Notes under the pieces: model-generated | Database searches by the model: none | What the model was told of the DNA's origin: nothing | Seen by the model: the letters and a program-made list of their open reading frames with translations, nothing else | DNA from: Clostridia bacterium | GTDB taxonomy: Bacteria > Bacillota > Clostridia > Oscillospirales > Acutalibacteraceae | DNA length: 64,000 bases | Direction of reading: 5' to 3' | Assembly: GCA_017441385.1 (NCBI GenBank) | Contig: JAFRXY010000083.1 | Span: forward strand, 48,168 to 112,167 | Shown: in pieces, positions 52,983 to 61,265 of the stretch | How the letters are laid out: each line of letters opens with the position of its first letter | How positions within the stretch are numbered: the stretch's first letter is position 1 | Program-made: the position numbers and the translations under genes

Positions 52983-53110
52983 CTTGGCTTTTCTCCTTCT
53001 CAGAACCTTGTTCTTGCATTATTATACACAGGCAATATTAACAATTTGTTAAACCGCTTATACAATTTGGAAATAAACTATTGTACAAATTATATATCCA
53101 AAACACCCTG

Positions 53111-55879
53111 TTAAAGCGTTTCCAGAGCCTGCGCCGCGCCGTCATAGTCGTAATTTTCCAACAGATCGGCGGCCTTGCACAGCGCTTCTCTGTCATTCGT
53201 CTCCAGCTTACAGCCTAGAAGTTCGTGGATGCCTTCCATCGCAGCGTCGCTGTCAAAGCGCTCGATCAGGCGGCGTATTTCAGCCGCGTCGGCATGCTTC
53301 TTCTGGGCGGAAATGGGCTGCATGTCGGCGGGTTCGGAGGCGGCGGCATTGCTCTCCTCCGGTTCGCCGGATTTCAGATAATTCTCAATGTTGCCCAGCA
53401 GCTCGTCATAACGGTTCATCAGTTCTTCGTTATGCTCCTTCATAAAACTCTCGTCGCCCTGCTTCACCGCGTCCTCGTGGTCCCTCGCCATCATGGAAAG
53501 CTCCGTCGCGCCTATGCTTGAAGCGGCACTCTTGAGGGAATGAACTTCCATCCTGTAGGCTCTGACACTGCCTTCCTCCGCATACTTGCGAAGAAGTGCG
53601 ATCTGTGAGCGGCCTTCGCTCAGAAATACTTTGAGAATGCTGTTGTAGGCTTCTACGTTTCCCCCCATATTGAAGATTCCCCGCGGCACATCAAGACCGG
53701 GGATCCTGATGCTGCGTGCTTCCTTCGTAACGGAGACGGGAATGTATTCGCTGCGGCTGCGGCTGATCTTCATCATGGGATCGACCTGCTCGGTGTATTC
53801 CGAGAGCTGCTTTTCCTCAGGGATATACTTCCTGAGCACACCCGCCAGCGTTTCGGTGCTCATGGGCTTTTCCACATAGTCGTTCATTCCTTTGGCAAGG
53901 AACAGCTCCCGCGCTGCTTCGCCCACGTTGGCGGAAAGGGCGATAATCGGCACATTCTTGTAATAGTCTCCCTCGGCGGCACGGATATGCTGCACCGTTT
54001 CGATACCGTCCCAGTCGGGCATCATGTGATCCATGAAGATCATGTCATAATGCGGGTCGCGGAGCAGCGCTTCATAGCCTTCCCTTCCGCTGCTCACCAT
54101 CTCCACATGCGGCTTGAAGATGCTGAGAAGTCCCGCAGTCACCCGGAGGTTGACGTAATTGTCATCCACCACAAGAATTCTGGCGTCGGGGATAAAGAGA
54201 TTATTCTCGGTCTTACGGGAGTGATGGAAGCTCTCCACATCTTCCCCGCGCACAAGCGCCGCCACCTGCCCTGTCAGGAGGGGCTTGTAAAGGACGAGAA
54301 TATTCTCCCGGATGCCATCGTCCACAAACGCGTTGCGATCCGCCATGGCAACCAGCCGCATCCGCTTGATCTTTTTAGCGAAGGAATTCACTCCCGCGAT
54401 ACAGGAGGAATAATCGAAGAAGAACAACGTGCCGAATCGGTCGGCATTGTAATAATCCCACACCGCCACGTCATCGATGTTGATGACGGCAATGCCCATT
54501 CCCTCGAGAACGGTTCTGATATTGTCGGCATAATACTGATTGGGTTCACAGATATAGGCAAGATGTCCGTCCGGGTCAGGCACAAAGCCAAGCTCGCGGC
54601 GTTTCTTGACCTTCTGCTCCACTACGACCGTGAAGGTGGTGCCTTTGCCGGGTTGGCTTTCCAGACTGATGGAGCCGTTCATCTTGTTGGCAAGACGCTG
54701 TGAAATGACCAGTCCCAGCCCTGTTCCCTCATTGCGGCGGGAAGAATCGGTATCCACCTGCGTGAACTGGTGGAAGAGCTTCTTCTGATCCTCGCGGGAA
54801 ATACCGATTCCTGTGTCGGTCACGTCGATTCTCAGCCAGAACCGAGCCGATTCATCCACGCTGGAGGTCATTTTCAGTCGGATCATGCCGCTGTCGGTGA
54901 ATTTGACTGCGTTGTTGAGAAGATTGATGAGAATCTGCCGCAGTCTGGACGCGTCGCCGATCAACTCAGCGGGAATATCGGGGGCAATGTCGGCAACAAA
55001 AGCGATATTCTTTTCCCCGATACGGACATTGACGATATTGGCCACGTCCGAAATAAGCTCCTCCACGCTGTAGGGCGCTTCGTCGAGATTCATCTTGTTG
55101 GCCTCGATCTTGGAGAAATCCAGAATGTCGTTGATCAGACTCAGCATGTTGTGAGCTGAATTCTGTATGGTAGAGACATATTCCTCTTCCAAGGGAGTGA
55201 GGTCATTTTGCAGCAGCAGTTCGCTCATGCCGCAGACCGCGATCATGGGCGTGCGCATTTCATGACTCATGTTGGCCAGGAATTCCGCCTTTTCGCGGCT
55301 GCCTGCCTCGGCGTTCAGCTTCTCCTGCTCCACCATGCGGTACAGTTCCGAAATGCTTGTTGCGCGGGATTCCATGATCTTGATCGCGTTGCGGAACCAG
55401 CTGATCATAGCAATGACCGCTACACTGCCAAGATAAAACAGCAGCATCCTCGCCGCCGCGCTGAGAGGGTTTTCCAGATGAGAAAAAAACCGATCGGGGT
55501 ACATCAGATACAAAAAGAAATACAGTCCGCTGACATAGATGATTTGCAGCGCCGTCAAGCCTATTCTGCGGTAAAGCGCCGCAAAGCACATGATAACCAG
55601 AAACAACCCGTGACCTGCCGAGATGATATCGGTTTCCCAGATATAGGCCGTAGCGGCGGCGGTCATGCAGGCAGTCGCCGCATAAGCCTGCGGAGCGCCG
55701 TTGAGAAAGGGGACGGAAGTGAAAATGCCAACCACAGCCGGAACGGCAAGCATCAGCAGCCACATGTAATCCGGCATTCCGCAGATAAAACAGAACAGCG
55801 CTGCCAACGGAAAGAAAAAGAGAATGATCCAGAAGATAAATTTTTCCACCGAGCGGTGGGTGATTTCCTTATGCTTCAT
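53111..55879 (-). CDS. Hybrid sensor histidine kinase with two receivers and an HPt
   Basis: This 922-residue protein has six or so N-terminal membrane segments (to about 160). HisKA (ANMSHEMRTP, His near 206) and HATPase domains (NLLNNAVKFTDSG, GTGLGLVISQRLA) follow to about 440. Next is a degenerate receiver-like region (about 445-560) with no clear phospho-Asp, then a true receiver (ILVVDDNYVNL, MIFMDHMMPDWDG; about 566-685). The C-terminal HPt domain has HSLKSAASSIGA (His near 778). It is a phosphorelay sensor. The ATG at 55879 has GGGGG upstream. The HD-GYP regulator gene follows. Confidence 0.92.
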   Translation of the reverse strand: MKHKEITHRSVEKFIFWIILFFFPLAALFCFICGMPDYMWLLMLAVPAVVGIFTSVPFLNGAPQAYAATACMTAAATAYIWETDIISAGHGLFLVIMCFAALYRRIGLTALQIIYVSGLYFFLYLMYPDRFFSHLENPLSAAARMLLFYLGSVAVIAMISWFRNAIKIMESRATSISELYRMVEQEKLNAEAGSREKAEFLANMSHEMRTPMIAVCGMSELLLQNDLTPLEEEYVSTIQNSAHNMLSLINDILDFSKIEANKMNLDEAPYSVEELISDVANIVNVRIGEKNIAFVADIAPDIPAELIGDASRLRQILINLLNNAVKFTDSGMIRLKMTSSVDESARFWLRIDVTDTGIGISREDQKKLFHQFTQVDTDSSRRNEGTGLGLVISQRLANKMNGSISLESQPGKGTTFTVVVEQKVKKRRELGFVPDPDGHLAYICEPNQYYADNIRTVLEGMGIAVINIDDVAVWDYYNADRFGTLFFFDYSSCIAGVNSFAKKIKRMRLVAMADRNAFVDDGIRENILVLYKPLLTGQVAALVRGEDVESFHHSRKTENNLFIPDARILVVDDNYVNLRVTAGLLSIFKPHVEMVSSGREGYEALLRDPHYDMIFMDHMMPDWDGIETVQHIRAAEGDYYKNVPIIALSANVGEAARELFLAKGMNDYVEKPMSTETLAGVLRKYIPEEKQLSEYTEQVDPMMKISRSRSEYIPVSVTKEARSIRIPGLDVPRGIFNMGGNVEAYNSILKVFLSEGRSQIALLRKYAEEGSVRAYRMEVHSLKSAASSIGATELSMMARDHEDAVKQGDESFMKEHNEELMNRYDELLGNIENYLKSGEPEESNAAASEPADMQPISAQKKHADAAEIRRLIERFDSDAAMEGIHELLGCKLETNDREALCKAADLLENYDYDGAAQALETL

Positions 55880-55902
55880 ACACAAAACCCCCAATTGACT
55901 CC

Positions 55903-55931
55903 ATTTTAGCCTACTTCCCCCGATTTGTCAA
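55903..55931 (-). promoter_or_regulatory. Predicted promoter of the histidine kinase gene
   Basis: Minus strand TTGACA (55926-55931), 17-bp spacer, TAAAAT (55903-55908). Confidence 0.75.
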
Positions 55932-55942
55932 TCATAATTCAA

Positions 55943-55979
55943 AAGGCATGCCGCTTCGGTAAACCATACGGCACGCCTT
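55943..55979 (-). terminator. Terminator downstream of the 56030 gene
   Basis: AAGGCATGCCG (55943-55953) pairs with CGGCACGCCTT (55969-55979) apart from one position, with TTTTGAA following on the minus strand. Confidence 0.7.
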
Positions 55980-56029
55980 GTCTATGATTGGTATGAATGA
56001 TGTATACAAACGACGCCGAATGAACAGGT

Positions 56030-56371
56030 TCAGCTGACTTTCCTGAAAACTTCGGCAGTGTCGGCTCTGCCTTTGAGCATGATATATTCGCCGCCCTCTG
56101 TGCGAAGCTGCCATACACGGTAATCGGGTTCGTTTTTGAGTCTGCCCAGCCTTCTGCCGACCGAAGCGCCGCTTCTGCCCACCGAATGGGAGAAGTCACC
56201 GTCTTCGCTGAATCCCACAAAGGTATATTCCGCGCCTGCTTCCCAGACCGTTTCGCCGTCCTGACTCAGTTCAAATTCCGAAGAAGTCAGTGGCATGCGC
56301 TCTTTCACATTAGCAACCGCATACGCCAGATGTCCCAGACCCGTTATGGCAGCTGAAAAAATAACTGACAT
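56030..56371 (-). CDS. Small protein of unknown function
   Basis: From the ATG at 56371 (GGAGG 8 nt upstream) this is a 113-residue protein. The first 20 residues are mildly hydrophobic (SVIFSAAITGLGHLAYAVA), so it may be membrane-associated or exported. The rest is beta-rich, with FVGFSEDGDFSHSVGRSGASVGRRLGRL and a YRVWQLRTEGGEYIMLKG segment. I do not recognise the family. It has its own promoter at 56457-56485 and a terminator. Confidence 0.65.
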   Translation of the reverse strand: MSVIFSAAITGLGHLAYAVANVKERMPLTSSEFELSQDGETVWEAGAEYTFVGFSEDGDFSHSVGRSGASVGRRLGRLKNEPDYRVWQLRTEGGEYIMLKGRADTAEVFRKVS

Positions 56372-56456
56372 GTATATTACCTCCGAATGATCGCAAGTAT
56401 TGCCGAGAATCAAATTCCAAAAAACAACTCAACACAAGTTTCGTTTCGATAAACAT

Positions 56457-56485
56457 ATGATAGCACGCGTTTATGTGTTTGTCAA
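56457..56485 (-). promoter_or_regulatory. Predicted promoter of the 56030 gene
   Basis: Minus strand TTGACA (56480-56485), 17-bp spacer, TATCAT (56457-56462). Confidence 0.7.
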
Positions 56486-56577
56486 GTAATTTTTATTGAA
56501 AAACAGCAAGTTATTTTTTTAACGATTTCTCCACCGGATACTATGAATTTTTCAACGCGTTACTTCCGACCATGGAT

Positions 56578-56658
56578 ACGCTGAATAAAGGCGCAGCCGT
56601 CGATTCCGCGCCGCGAATATCCATGTCTGAGCGGTGCCAGAATCGACTTATTCAGCGT
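56578..56658. repeat. Long three-stem inverted repeat
   Basis: Outer arms ACGCTGAATAA (56578-56588) and TTATTCAGCGT (56648-56658) pair perfectly. GTCGATTC (56599-56606) pairs with GAATCGAC (56640-56647). An inner CGCCGC/GCGGTG stem is possible. A 10-nt bulge lies on one side. No T-run follows on either strand. Confidence 0.65.
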
Positions 56659-56680
56659 TTCCCGGTTCACCCAATCACAG

Positions 56681-57232
56681 TCAAAGCTCAGGAGAGCGAT
56701 ATCCTTCTTTGAGCTGCTTTATCAGCTCGGACGAGGGAATATTCATTCCTGACTCGACCCATTTGATCAGCATGCTGTGCATACCGCCCACGCTGTACGC
56801 CAGCAGAAAGGGGAGCGGCTTTGCATATTCCTTTGTCTTCTCCGATGTGCGCAGGGCGGTAAATATCTTTTCGGCGTTTCTATAAACATAGTCAAACATT
56901 CTCGAAAGAAGATCATTCTTTCCAAAGAGGAGAAGTTTGTCCCTGCGTCTTTCCCAAAAATCAAAATACAGCGCCACAAGATCCCAGTAATGTCTGATTC
57001 CGCGTTCTTTTAACTCTAAGAAAAACTCAGCAAACAAAATGTCGAAAAGCTGTTGCAGTACTTCATCCTTATCTTCAAACAGACGGTAAAATGTTTTGCG
57101 TGAAAGTTCCGCCTCTTGTGACAGTTGCGTAACGGTTATCTCGTTGTAATGATATACTTTCATCAGTTCAAACAGAGCTTCCGCAAATCTTTGTCTGGAA
57201 TTATCTGCGATACGTGAATTCGTCCTGTTCAT
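56681..57232 (-). CDS. TetR family transcriptional regulator
   Basis: This 183-residue protein has the TetR helix-turn-helix at its N-terminus (FAEALFELMKVYHYNEITV, QLSQEAELSRKTFYRLFEDKDEVL) and an all-helical ligand or dimer domain. It is divergent from a lipoprotein hydrolase gene 143 bp away and may regulate it. The start is ATG at 57232; a GTG at 57238 is in frame but closer to the AGAGGG site. It is followed by a long hairpin. Confidence 0.9.
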   Translation of the reverse strand: MNRTNSRIADNSRQRFAEALFELMKVYHYNEITVTQLSQEAELSRKTFYRLFEDKDEVLQQLFDILFAEFFLELKERGIRHYWDLVALYFDFWERRRDKLLLFGKNDLLSRMFDYVYRNAEKIFTALRTSEKTKEYAKPLPFLLAYSVGGMHSMLIKWVESGMNIPSSELIKQLKEGYRSPEL

Positions 57233-57293
57233 TTTCACAACCCTCTTTTATCAGTTTCCAATATGTGAAACATGTGATTTATAAGTCTCATTA

Positions 57294-57322
57294 TTGACAA
57301 GTGCCTGCGTATATTATATACT
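57294..57322 (+). promoter_or_regulatory. Predicted promoter of the lipoprotein hydrolase gene
   Basis: TTGACA (57294-57299), 17-bp spacer, TATACT (57317-57322). Two direct ATGTGA copies (57263-57278 region) lie upstream, in the divergent gap shared with the TetR gene. Confidence 0.75.
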
Positions 57323-57375
57323 GAAATTATCAGTGAAGCAACTGTGACATTTTACAATTCCGAGGAGTTTTGGTT

Positions 57376-58344
57376 ATGAAAAAATTCAGTAAAATAGCGG
57401 CTTTCATTCTTTCCGCTTTGATGGCTTTGTCAATGGCTGGCTGCCAAAGCGGCCCCGGAAATTCCGATTCTTCCTCCGTACCCTGCGACACCTTATCATC
57501 CGCCCCTGAAAAAGACAGTTTCAACTTTGCCGATTATCTGGGCGAGGATATTATTGAAATAAGTAAGGTTGAAAACGGCGAACAACTTGACGCCAAATGC
57601 GCAACCTACCGCTTCATCTTTCTTTCGGACAAGGTGAATCAATACAAAATCAAAGGCTTTATTTCGATTCCCGTTTCCTGCATGGAAACACGCACGCCCT
57701 GCAAATGCCTTGTCTATTGCAGAGGTGGCAACAGCGAACTCGGTGAATTTAAGAAAGACGATACTGCCATGAGATCCGCCTTCACTAATCGCATTGTGAT
57801 CGGTTGTGAACACAGAGGGGGCAACGGCACCGAAGGAACCGACGAATTCGGCGGTGATGACCTGAACGACGTGATCAGGCTGATTGATTTCTGCGATACC
57901 ATGTTTGAATTTGCCGATATGGATGATCTCTGCGTGGAAGGCGAGTCAAGAGGGGGACTCATGGCCTATATGACAGCCCGTCGGGACAATAGGGTTAAGA
58001 AAATTATCGTGTGCTCCGGCATCAGTGATCTCTTTGCTGCTTTTGATGAACGCCAGGATAAAATGCCCGAAGTCCTTATCCGATGCATAGGCGGCACCCC
58101 TCAGGAATTGCCGGAAGAATACGAAAAACGCTCAGCAGTCTGTTGGGCTGATGAAATCAAAATTCCGGTGCTTATTTTTCACAGCAAAGGAGACAAACAG
58201 GCCAATTTTGAAACGCAGGCACAAACTATTTACGATAAGCTGAAAGACAGCACGGATTGCACATTTATTACCCATGATGATGATCTTCACGGTTTCCATA
58301 ACGAGGATATTCCTATCATGGCAGATTGGATAGAACATCACTGA
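57376..58344 (+). CDS. Lipoprotein alpha/beta hydrolase (S9-like)
   Basis: This 322-residue protein has a lipoprotein signal peptide ending SMAGC (Cys23) and an alpha/beta-hydrolase domain. The nucleophile elbow is GESRGG, the acid is probably Asp in LIFHSKGDKQ, and the His is in DDLHGFHN, giving a complete Ser-Asp-His triad typical of prolyl oligopeptidase-like hydrolases. It would act outside the membrane on peptides or esters; the substrate is unknown. ATG 57376 has CGAGGAG upstream. The divergent TetR gene is a likely regulator. Confidence 0.85.
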   Translation: MKKFSKIAAFILSALMALSMAGCQSGPGNSDSSSVPCDTLSSAPEKDSFNFADYLGEDIIEISKVENGEQLDAKCATYRFIFLSDKVNQYKIKGFISIPVSCMETRTPCKCLVYCRGGNSELGEFKKDDTAMRSAFTNRIVIGCEHRGGNGTEGTDEFGGDDLNDVIRLIDFCDTMFEFADMDDLCVEGESRGGLMAYMTARRDNRVKKIIVCSGISDLFAAFDERQDKMPEVLIRCIGGTPQELPEEYEKRSAVCWADEIKIPVLIFHSKGDKQANFETQAQTIYDKLKDSTDCTFITHDDDLHGFHNEDIPIMADWIEHH

Positions 58345-58395
58345 TCAGACTGCTAGCCGCGTGGACTGCCGCACAGGAACATAATGAAAGTTTTC

Positions 58396-58437
58396 AGCGC
58401 CCCGCTGTTACCGATTCAACGGTAACAGCGGGGCGCT
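58396..58437. terminator. Very stable hairpin between convergent genes
   Basis: AGCGCCCCGCTGTTACCG (58396-58413) and CGGTAACAGCGGGGCGCT (58420-58437) form a perfect 18-bp stem with a 6-nt loop. There is no clear T-run on either side. Confidence 0.8.
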
Positions 58438-58471
58438 GTCCGTTATTCAGTTTTGATTAGCGCGGAACTAC

Positions 58472-59407
58472 TTATCTTGCCGCCCGCCTTCTGACGATCA
58501 GTCCCATTGAAAGGATGGAGAGAATGGCAAGATTGCATGCCACTGTGATGGGCAGATCGCTTTCACCTGTTCCGGGGGGCGGAGGAGGAGTGGTATTCTC
58601 TGTCCATTGTGCCGTAAGCACAACGCTGCTGTCCACCACAATTTTTTCGCCGCCGCTTATCAGTCCGTTTGCCGCGTACACCTTAGGTGCAATAACCGTT
58701 CCTCTGCCGCCGGGAGCGGGATTCGGGTCAGGATTGGCCTTCGTCAGCTTCCAGCCGGCGAATGTATACCCTGCTCTGACGTATTTCAGCTCGGGAGCGT
58801 CATTGGCGAGAACAGTGTGATCCGCCTTGCCGTCCGCGCCTGCGGTGACATTGAACGAGTGCGGTGTGTCGAGATCTTCGGTGTAGCCCGCATCGCCTTC
58901 CTTGAGTCCGCTCCTGTAGGTGATGGTGTAGACCTCCGGCGGAGGAACGATGCCGTCAAAGAAGCGTCCTGTCAGAAGCACATCCGCTTCCGGCATGGTG
59001 AATTTTCCGGAATCCGTCAGTGTCAAGCCATCCGGCAATTCCACATTCCATCCGTTGTTCAGTCCCGCAGCTCCTGTAGATTCCGGACGGTTGAGGGCAA
59101 CCGTGATCTTATATCTCTCCGGCTCATAAACTGCTTTCAGACGGATAGTGAAGCGATTGTCATCGATCTCCGCCCTTCCGCCATTGGTAACCAGTTTGAA
59201 ATCATTCGGCACGGAAAACGAGCTTACCGCCGCGCTCGAGGAGATATCCGTGCTGTTCTGCAACACATAGCGCAGCCCCTTGTATCCGGTGACCGCCTTG
59301 TATGCCTGATCACCGGAATGAGCTGCAGCCGTGCGGGTATCGGATGTGCCGGATAGCCACCATGACAAGCACCCGGCGCTGAACGCCGATCGGCAGGAAT
59401 CTGCCAT
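58472..59407 (-). CDS. Sortase-type surface protein, probably with a broken 5' end
   Basis: The 311-residue frame encodes the C-terminal part of a cell-wall surface protein. It has beta-rich modules ending in a Listeria-Bacteroides-type repeat (GYTFAGWKLTKANP, LTAQWTE), a Pro-rich spacer, a TGES-type sorting motif, a hydrophobic helix and RRRAAR. Its ATG at 59407 has no ribosome site and the N-terminus is not a signal peptide. A strong GGAGG-ATG at 59462 opens a different frame (MSNLSRKKALNGKTHRRKDG) that looks like the N-terminus of such a protein but stops after about 50 codons. A frameshift or deletion therefore probably joins the two. It may be a pseudogene or a sequence error. Confidence 0.55.
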   Translation of the reverse strand: MADSCRSAFSAGCLSWWLSGTSDTRTAAAHSGDQAYKAVTGYKGLRYVLQNSTDISSSAAVSSFSVPNDFKLVTNGGRAEIDDNRFTIRLKAVYEPERYKITVALNRPESTGAAGLNNGWNVELPDGLTLTDSGKFTMPEADVLLTGRFFDGIVPPPEVYTITYRSGLKEGDAGYTEDLDTPHSFNVTAGADGKADHTVLANDAPELKYVRAGYTFAGWKLTKANPDPNPAPGGRGTVIAPKVYAANGLISGGEKIVVDSSVVLTAQWTENTTPPPPPGTGESDLPITVACNLAILSILSMGLIVRRRAAR

Positions 59408-59858
59408 CCTTACGTCGGTGTGTCTTCCCGTTCAAAGCTTTTTTTCGCGATAAATTGCTCATAACGATACCTCCGTACAAAAAAATAAAACAACAAGCAG
59501 TAAAAGGTTACAAATAAATGATAAAATGATAAAATTATTACAAGACCGGCATTTTCTCTCATCATTATATCACATTAATTTCAAATAGGAAATAGTTTTT
59601 TTGTATTTCTAACAATTATGACAGACCTATGGCAGAAAAACAAGATCAAAAAACCCCGTGAAAAGCAGGAAATTACGGATTTCGGCTTCTCACGGGGAGA
59701 TTTCAGATTTGGCAGAATGGCGGAATTATTTTTTTATTATTCTTTTCTGCTATGTGCCGGACATAAAGCATATCATCGCACTTTTTGTGAAATTTCATCC
59801 AGTGGAATCTTACCTTCTCCCTCCCCGAACTCCACTGTCAGGTGGATATGACTGTCAT
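59408..59858. other. AT-rich intergenic region downstream of rlmD
   Basis: This 451-bp gap contains the ribosome site and ATG at 59462 of the damaged surface protein, AT-rich DNA (59480-59640), the rlmD terminator (59648-59697), and, right after the rlmD stop, a short coding-like frame (59773-59880) without a start codon. A plus-strand frame 59618-59851 is open but crosses the terminator and has no ribosome site. Confidence 0.5.
59648..59697 (-). terminator. Terminator of rlmD
   Basis: CCCCGTGA (59654-59661) pairs with TCACGGGG (59690-59697), extended by AAGC/GCTT; TTTTTTGATC follows on the minus strand. Confidence 0.85.
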
Positions 59859-61217
59859 TTATTTGTGGGAAAGTAATGCAACCGTCTCGACATTGGCTGT
59901 TCTCGGGAACATATCCACAACAGTGAATTTTATCAATTGCCACCCGGATGTTTTCAGACGCGCCACATCGCGGGCCAGCGTCGCGGGATCGCAGGAAATA
60001 TAGATGATTTTCTCCGGAGAGGTCTTGTCAAGAAATTCCACTGTGGCTTCCGAGCAGCCCTTTCTCGGGGGATCAACGATCACAACATCAGGCTGAATCC
60101 CCTGCTCTTTCAGCTTTTGCGCTTTGTCGTGCGCGTCGCCGCATACAAAATGAGCGTTGGTGATGCCGTTTAGTGCGGCATTCCTGACGGCATTGTCCAC
60201 CGCGTCAGGAATAATCTCCACGCCATAAAGCGCTCTAGCCTTTGACGCCATGGTAAGACCGATCGTTCCGGTGCCGCAGTAAAGATCAAATAACACCTGT
60301 CTGCCGTCAAGGCCGGCGTATTCTGCGGCTTTTTGGTACAGCCGCTCCGCCTGCGCCCTGTTGACCTGATAGAACGACAGCGGGGATATTTCAAATGTCA
60401 CTCCGCAGAGCATATCCCGTATGGTCTCGCTCCCCCACGCGGTACGGCATTTATTCCCCATGATCACATTCGTCTTTTCGCGGTTGACATTGATCACAAT
60501 GCTTTTTATCTCCGGAGAAACGGCACGGATTCTCCGCACAAATTCCTCCTCCCGCACCAGTCCGTTGGCATTCACAACCGCGCATACCATCACTTCACCG
60601 GTAGCAAAGGCTCTTCGAATGTATAGATGACGGAAGCGTCCCCTGCCCGTCATTTCATCGTATAGATCATTGGACGTATCATTCAGAAAATGTGCGGTTG
60701 CCTGCGCGATAACGGAGAAAATCTCCGGTTGAAGAAGGCAGTCGGTAAACGGAATGATTCTGTGGCTGCGTTCCGCATAGAAGCCGAATACCGCCTGCCC
60801 TTTTTCGCTTCCGAAAGGTATCTGCGCCTTGTTGCGGTATCTGTCCGGCTCGTCCGCAGGTATGAATTCCTCCGCTTCGATTTCCACTCCGCCTATTCTT
60901 TTCATCGCGTCGTTGACCCTTTGCCGCTTTACGCGGCATTCCTCGGGGTATTCCAGATGCCGGAATGTGCACCCGCCGCATTTCGGATAGGAAGGACAAT
61001 CCGGCTCACATCTTCCCTTTCCCGCTTTGATGATTCTTTTTATCCTGCCAACAGCATAGTTTTTTGATGTTTTAATAATAATCACTTCAGCTGTATCACC
61101 CGGCGCGGCATTCGGAATGAATACCGCCATTCCCTCATAGTGTGCCACACCGCTGCCTTCGGCTGTCATGCCGTCGATATCCACCTGAATCACATCGTTC
61201 TTTTTGAGCGTCGCCAC
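59859..61217 (-). CDS. rlmD: 23S rRNA (uracil-5-)-methyltransferase RlmD
   Basis: This 452-residue protein is an RlmD/RumA-type SAM-dependent RNA methyltransferase that makes 5-methyluridine in 23S rRNA. It has an N-terminal TRAM domain, a 4Fe-4S cysteine set (CEPDCPSYPKCGGC), the SAM motif FDLYCGTGTIGL, DPPRKGC, and SCDPATLARDVARL with the catalytic Cys. GTG at 61217 is taken as start, with AAAGGA 9 nt upstream; the ATG at 61238 in frame overlaps nothing useful. RlmCD and RlmD paralogues are hard to separate, so the exact position methylated is inferred. It lies downstream of an L,D-transpeptidase gene. Confidence 0.92.
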   Translation of the reverse strand: MATLKKNDVIQVDIDGMTAEGSGVAHYEGMAVFIPNAAPGDTAEVIIIKTSKNYAVGRIKRIIKAGKGRCEPDCPSYPKCGGCTFRHLEYPEECRVKRQRVNDAMKRIGGVEIEAEEFIPADEPDRYRNKAQIPFGSEKGQAVFGFYAERSHRIIPFTDCLLQPEIFSVIAQATAHFLNDTSNDLYDEMTGRGRFRHLYIRRAFATGEVMVCAVVNANGLVREEEFVRRIRAVSPEIKSIVINVNREKTNVIMGNKCRTAWGSETIRDMLCGVTFEISPLSFYQVNRAQAERLYQKAAEYAGLDGRQVLFDLYCGTGTIGLTMASKARALYGVEIIPDAVDNAVRNAALNGITNAHFVCGDAHDKAQKLKEQGIQPDVVIVDPPRKGCSEATVEFLDKTSPEKIIYISCDPATLARDVARLKTSGWQLIKFTVVDMFPRTANVETVALLSHK

Positions 61218-61265
61218 ATGGATCATTCCTTTGAACATTGTAAAATAATACAGTCAACCAGACTG

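Larger units (their letters stand above)
56372..56680. other. Intergenic region with a promoter and a long hairpin
   Basis: This 309-bp gap holds the minus-strand promoter of the 56030 gene (56457-56485), an AT-rich stretch, and an 81-nt imperfect inverted repeat (56578-56658) just past the TetR gene stop. No gene is visible. Confidence 0.6.

Noticed and set aside
51723..53114. Plus-strand frame of 463 codons opposite the HD-GYP regulator
   Set aside because: The opposite strand encodes an unmistakable receiver/HD-GYP protein and the frame crosses the bidirectional terminator.
59618..59851. Plus-strand open frame of 77 codons in the rlmD downstream gap
   Set aside because: It spans the rlmD terminator hairpin, has no ribosome site and reads as low-complexity translation.
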